Positions 60,661 to 64,000 of a stretch of 64,000 nt of DNA are shown piece by piece. The translations under genes were made by a program, and so were the position numbers. This stretch comes from Eucalyptus grandis (taxonomy: Eukaryota > Streptophyta > Magnoliopsida > Myrtales > Myrtaceae), in NCBI RefSeq assembly GCF_016545825.1, contig NC_052616.1:6324001-6388000 (forward strand), in the 5' to 3' direction. The number at the start of each line of letters is the position of its first letter. Within the stretch, counting starts at the first letter, position 1. The notes below the pieces were generated by a model. It had not been told where the DNA came from. It saw only the letters and a list, made by a program, of their open reading frames with translations, and searched no databases.

Positions 60661-61050
60661 TCACTCGACAAACGAGTAGCTCTCGAATCGGATCCTGCAA
60701 TCCTGAAGCTGAAGCGTAACCTCGACGCTCTGCGGACATCGGACTCCCAAATAATTGCCGGCGAAGTTCAGGCACATCTCGCAGTCCCAAGGCGCGAATG
60801 CCCCGTCGCACGCCCCACGGCCGTAGCAGGTGTCGCCGTTCGACGTGGACTGGAAGTGGTAATTGTTGCCGCAAGCCGGCGTACCCACCTGCAACTGGAG
60901 AACGACTTCGAGCACGGACGCTCGATACACGTCGGTGCCCAAAAAGAGCGTGTCGCTGCAAATAAAGCTCACCACGTCCAGGTCCGGCTTGCCGGACGCA
61001 TGGTTGCAAATGCAGAGAAGACCAAAGACGACCATCGGAGCGAGTTTCAT
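60661..61050 (-). CDS. Secreted Gnk2/DUF26-domain protein 1
   Basis: Small extracellular protein of the ginkbilobin-2 (salt-stress/antifungal) family; such proteins bind mannose and restrain fungi, or form part of cysteine-rich receptor kinases. 129 aa. Signal peptide (about 1-20, MKLAPMVVFGLLCICNHASG). One DUF26 domain with the signature C-x8-C-x2-C (CDGAFAPWDCEMC), then NYLGVRCPQS, a CRIRFE-like end and no membrane or kinase segment. The longer open reading on this strand starts at 61287 but its extra 79 residues lack signal character, so the ATG at 61050 is preferred. It lies 1.08 kb from its paralogue, same strand. Low overall similarity between the two suggests an old duplication. Confidence 0.9.
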   Translation of the reverse strand: MKLAPMVVFGLLCICNHASGKPDLDVVSFICSDTLFLGTDVYRASVLEVVLQLQVGTPACGNNYHFQSTSNGDTCYGRGACDGAFAPWDCEMCLNFAGNYLGVRCPQSVEVTLQLQDCRIRFESYSFVE

Positions 61051-62125
61051 GTTGGATTTCCCCAGAACGCCGATGCATTTCCACTCATTTACGATACTAA
61101 TATAGCTGGATGATCCGGTTGTGCTCTCTGCCTTAATTAACTGATTGTTGTAAGAACTGAAGTTGACTCGTCCTATTTGTCGTTTGGTTATCATAAATTT
61201 TTTCTTGGTATTGTCAATTATTGCAGTTTTCATTAACTTAAAGTTGACTTGAATCTTCAGCAGGGAAAACTGGGGGTTTGTCTCCATGCTGTAGCAGAAA
61301 CGTTGTATAAGATGCTGAAAAGGCTTCTGGCGACAAGGAGGAGGGCAGCTAGCGACGGCAAGTTCACCCTAGCTGAAGCAGAAACAACTCCTTCCATGGT
61401 AATTTAAGGGACCGATATTTTCAGGGTTCCTCCCCAATTTGCATTTGCTTTAATTTTTCAGCCAAGGAAATTCGTTGTCCCGATGTACGTGTGCAAATTG
61501 GGTTGGCAAAGATCGTTTGCTATCCAATCTTAGCTCTCCATTTGCAAACATTGGCATACTTGTTAGTATATCCCATACCCCTTTATGCCTTGATCTTGAA
61601 CTCATCTATTCCGAAATTCATTTTTCTTTTCAGCATACTTCATTAGCCCTTACATCTCGATTCGATCTACCCCCAAGCTACCTATCGTTCGGCAGCAAAC
61701 ATTTCCGTTTCGTCCATCTTAACCTTTCTTTCATTCAAAACACACTTCCTTTAGCCTCTGATTCACAAACCCAGCAAGTCCATATGCCTGAATCTTCAGC
61801 ACTTTACGGACGCTTGCAACCTCTTATCAAACGATTTCCATCAAACACGTTCGTTATCTTCTAATTGTAACCGCGCATCAAGTTGTAGATACATTACAAT
61901 TTTTTGTTCATTGTGAAAAAGTTGCTGCTCCAGTGTATTCCCAGTAGAAGACACAATTTTACGATCATGAGCACGCTAGCAATCACCAAATGCATTCCCA
62001 GCAAGATGATTACAAGAATATTGATTGGGAATGTCCCTACATAGCAACGAAATTCATGCCGTCCATCGTCCGCATGACGACTATGCTCGGAAGAGGCGAT
62101 CCGATTATCGTGACATGACAGCCGC
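61051..62125. other. Spacer between the Gnk2 paralogues
   Basis: Contains the promoter of the first gene and 3' UTR of the second. The frame 61475-61864 shows no domain I recognise. Confidence 0.4.
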
Positions 62126-62542
62126 TCACTTACTCTCGGTGAACGGGTACCGCTCGTATCTAACTCTACAACTTTGAACCTGAGTCCGAGCCCCGTAACT
62201 CATCGGACACCTGTTCCCCAAGAAGTTGGCGGCGTACTGGATGCAGGTCGCGCATTCCGATTCGACGATCCCCACGTGGCACGTCACATGACTGAAACAC
62301 ACTGGATCGCCAGGGTCAGACGGCCTCGACTGGGCAGAGCAATCATAACCGAAATCCGCCGTGGAATCGACTAAAGCCCTGATGACAGCAGACACCGCGT
62401 CTCCATACAACGCCCCCATGCTGTACGCATCACTGCTGCACTGATAACTCAATACAGCGAAGCCGGTGTCGTCGGCTGCGACAGAAACGATGGCGGAGAG
62501 AGACGACACGGTCAGAAATATAAGCTTGTAAGCAAGTATCAT
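62126..62542 (-). CDS. Secreted Gnk2/DUF26-domain protein 2
   Basis: Paralogue of the preceding gene. 138 aa from the ATG at 62542. Signal peptide about 1-23 (MILAYKLIFLTV...VSVAA). The DUF26 domain carries C-x8-C-x2-C (CHVGIVESECATC), ANFLGNRCP and ends CRVRYERYPFTE, the same framework as its neighbour's CRIRFESYSFVE. Extra cysteines (YDC, VCF) are present. It is expected to act in the apoplast; sugar-binding residues cannot be confirmed from one sequence. No break is seen. Confidence 0.9.
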   Translation of the reverse strand: MILAYKLIFLTVSSLSAIVSVAADDTGFAVLSYQCSSDAYSMGALYGDAVSAVIRALVDSTADFGYDCSAQSRPSDPGDPVCFSHVTCHVGIVESECATCIQYAANFLGNRCPMSYGARTQVQSCRVRYERYPFTESK

Positions 62543-62583
62543 CTTCAGATCTTTAAAGGCTTCTTGCTCAAGCTCTGGCGATG

Positions 62584-62589
62584 TATATA
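62584..62589 (-). promoter_or_regulatory. Candidate TATA box for Gnk2 protein 2
   Basis: TATATA on both strands, 42 bp before the ATG at 62542. It would give a very short leader, so this is uncertain. Confidence 0.3.
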
Positions 62590-63176
62590 ACGGGAAAGCG
62601 CTCTTATGAAGTTAGGTTTACGCGATTTTTGCCGGCACTAAATGTTTTAAGATGCTGCCGCTTCATATTTGTCGATGCTCCAAGGAAAACGGGTCAAGGG
62701 CCGACCGCGATTGGAAGCTGGGACATGAACGAGATCGATAGAGCAGCGGACAAGTACGATGAACGCGATGTTTAGATCAATAATCACGTTTGAGCTCACC
62801 ATAGAAGCAGAGGACAAGTACGATGAATGCGATGTTTCGATCGATAATCATGTTTGAGCTCACCAATGATGTAAATCGAATTCTCTTCATAAGTGATTTT
62901 GCTGCTTTATATGAATTGATAGTGATATACATAGTTGGCAAAAATTTTCCAAAAAAAAAAAATCTTAAATCTATTGTATTTAGATCAATTCAATCATAAA
63001 TTTTTTAATTTGATCAATTTAGTCTTGAACCTTCTGAGAATTTGCCAATGTAGTCTATCCTCTCATTTTAGTCAAAAATCATTGACATAAATGCCATCTA
63101 TTCTAGGTATCATAGCCAAAAATTGATGACCTTGTCCAGATTTGGGCGAGAATAAACCAATGCCGGTGATGGCTTC
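62590..63176. other. Intergenic with a duplicated block and fold-back-like sequence
   Basis: GACAAGTACGATGAACGCGA at 62750 is repeated as GACAAGTACGATGAATGCGA at 62814 (period 64), each followed by GATCAATAATCA-like and GTTTGAGCTCACCA sequence. Positions about 62950-63085 resemble the arm style of the fold-back elements at 12.3 and 29.9 kb. No gene. Confidence 0.5.
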
Positions 63177-64000
63177 GGGTGCGTTTGGCACCAGCTTTGC
63201 CAAGTACCTTTGGGTACCCAAAGCCCATTTGCCCAAATATTGGGTGTTTGGGAAAAAATTTTAGACCTGCCTTGAAGAAATGCCGGCCTTCCAAAGGCTG
63301 AAAGCCCAAGGCAGGTCCTAGGCTGCCTTGGGCTTTTGACATTTTCAGAAGGCCCGATGCGCTGTTCATCTTCCTCTTCGTGGAATTCTCGGATGTCAAC
63401 ACCCAAGGTGGCGACTCGGCCGGCGAGGTGGCGATGGGTCGGCGACGGGTTGGAGAGAGGCCGGCAACCGTCGCCGCACCCCGGCGACCATCGCCGACCG
63501 CCGCACAACCCAAATCCCGGGTCGCGTCGGTTGCCTAGGTCACGGCGAGGTCGGTTGCCGCGACCTCCGGCGACCTCCACGACCCATGACCTCGCCGCAA
63601 CCCAAATGCGGGTCGCGGAGGTCGCCGAAGGTCGCGGCGACCCAGGCGACCCAAATCTGGGTCACGAAGGTCGTCAGAGGTCGCGGCGACCCAGGCGACC
63701 CAGGACCTCGCCGCGACCCAAATCCTCCGCGACCTCGTGGTGACCTTCGCGGCGCGGTGGGTTGCGCGACGGTGCGGCAAGGGTCACCGCAACCCTCACC
63801 GAATCGCCTACCCTTCGCCGGCGGTAACCGGCGAAGCCTTGGCTAGCAATCACCGGCAAAGCTTTGGCCGGCCAACTTTCCTTCTTTTTAATAATAAAAG
63901 TATTTTACAAATTTAATTTACCCAAACACTATTTTGCGCAAGTATACTTCACAATGGACTTTCACAAATAAATTTACCAAACACACTTTGCATTTTGAAA
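63177..64000. mobile_element. GC-rich transposable element, cut by the window end
   Basis: Starts at GGGTGCGTTTGGCACC (63177), a form common at plant hAT/Harbinger-type ends. Near the window end the inverse-looking ACCAAACACACTTTGC appears, which could be the other terminal inverted repeat or an internal copy. The middle (about 63400-63830) is very GC-rich with variants of GGTCGCGGCGACCCAGGCGA at 63630 and 63679 (period 49). Predicted Arg/Pro frames on both strands are artefacts of this composition. No transposase is visible. Confidence 0.5.

Noticed and set aside
60533..61084. 183-codon minus-strand frame overlapping the first Gnk2 gene
   Set aside because: Out of frame with the signal peptide and cysteine motif.
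63336..63859. Arg/Pro-rich frames on both strands
   Set aside because: Products of the GC-rich repeat in a transposable element.

Overview
This window is nuclear DNA from a flowering plant, most likely a woody eudicot. The evidence is GT-AG introns, AT-rich intergenic DNA, plant-specific families (CYP706-type P450, UDP-glucuronate 4-epimerase, LRR receptor-like kinase, Gnk2/DUF26 secreted proteins, a TIR-NLR remnant), a copia-type retroelement, a tRNA-derived SINE and fold-back elements. The repeats would fit Myrtaceae (eucalypt relatives), but that is a weak inference. Many open frames start with GTG or TTG, so each start below was re-chosen at an ATG.

Layout. 1-6956: array of about 3-kb tandem units with smaller repeats nested inside, no recognisable gene. 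7.2-9.0 kb: a near-palindrome of two broken CYP706 exon-2 copies facing away from a centre near 8037. 9-16.1 kb: repeat-rich DNA that includes copies of the P450 3' flank. 16.2-18.95 kb: one intact CYP706-like gene behind a minisatellite that contains a copy of its own core-promoter region. 19.9-20.4 kb: broken TIR domain of a TNL resistance gene. 23.6-24.9 kb: intronless GAE1-like epimerase. 28.1-29.2 kb: NYN/C2H2 protein (minus). 30-37 kb: repeat-rich gap. 37.4-40.2 kb: four-exon LRR receptor kinase whose kinase lacks the usual catalytic residues. 40.6-40.9 kb: orphan coding fragment. 42.2-46.4 kb: decayed copia element (minus) with nested insertions. 48.5-48.7 kb: SINE with a perfect target duplication. 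49.7-53.9 kb: tail-to-tail pair of a DUF1442 gene (+) and an ICT1-like organellar release-factor gene (-, six exons). 55.2-58.4 kb: MLF-like gene (-, seven coding exons plus a 5' leader exon). 58.75-59.5 kb: fold-back element. 60.7-62.5 kb: two secreted Gnk2-domain proteins (-). 63.2 kb to the end: GC-rich transposable element running off the window.

The genes do not form a pathway. Expected roles are pectin precursor synthesis (GAE), specialised oxidation (CYP706), surface signalling (RLK), organellar ribosome rescue (ICT1-like) and apoplastic defence (Gnk2 pair, TNL remnant). The most interesting structure is the palindrome of P450 exon 2 about 8 kb from an intact paralogue: if transcribed, it would form a long hairpin with sequence relatedness to that gene.
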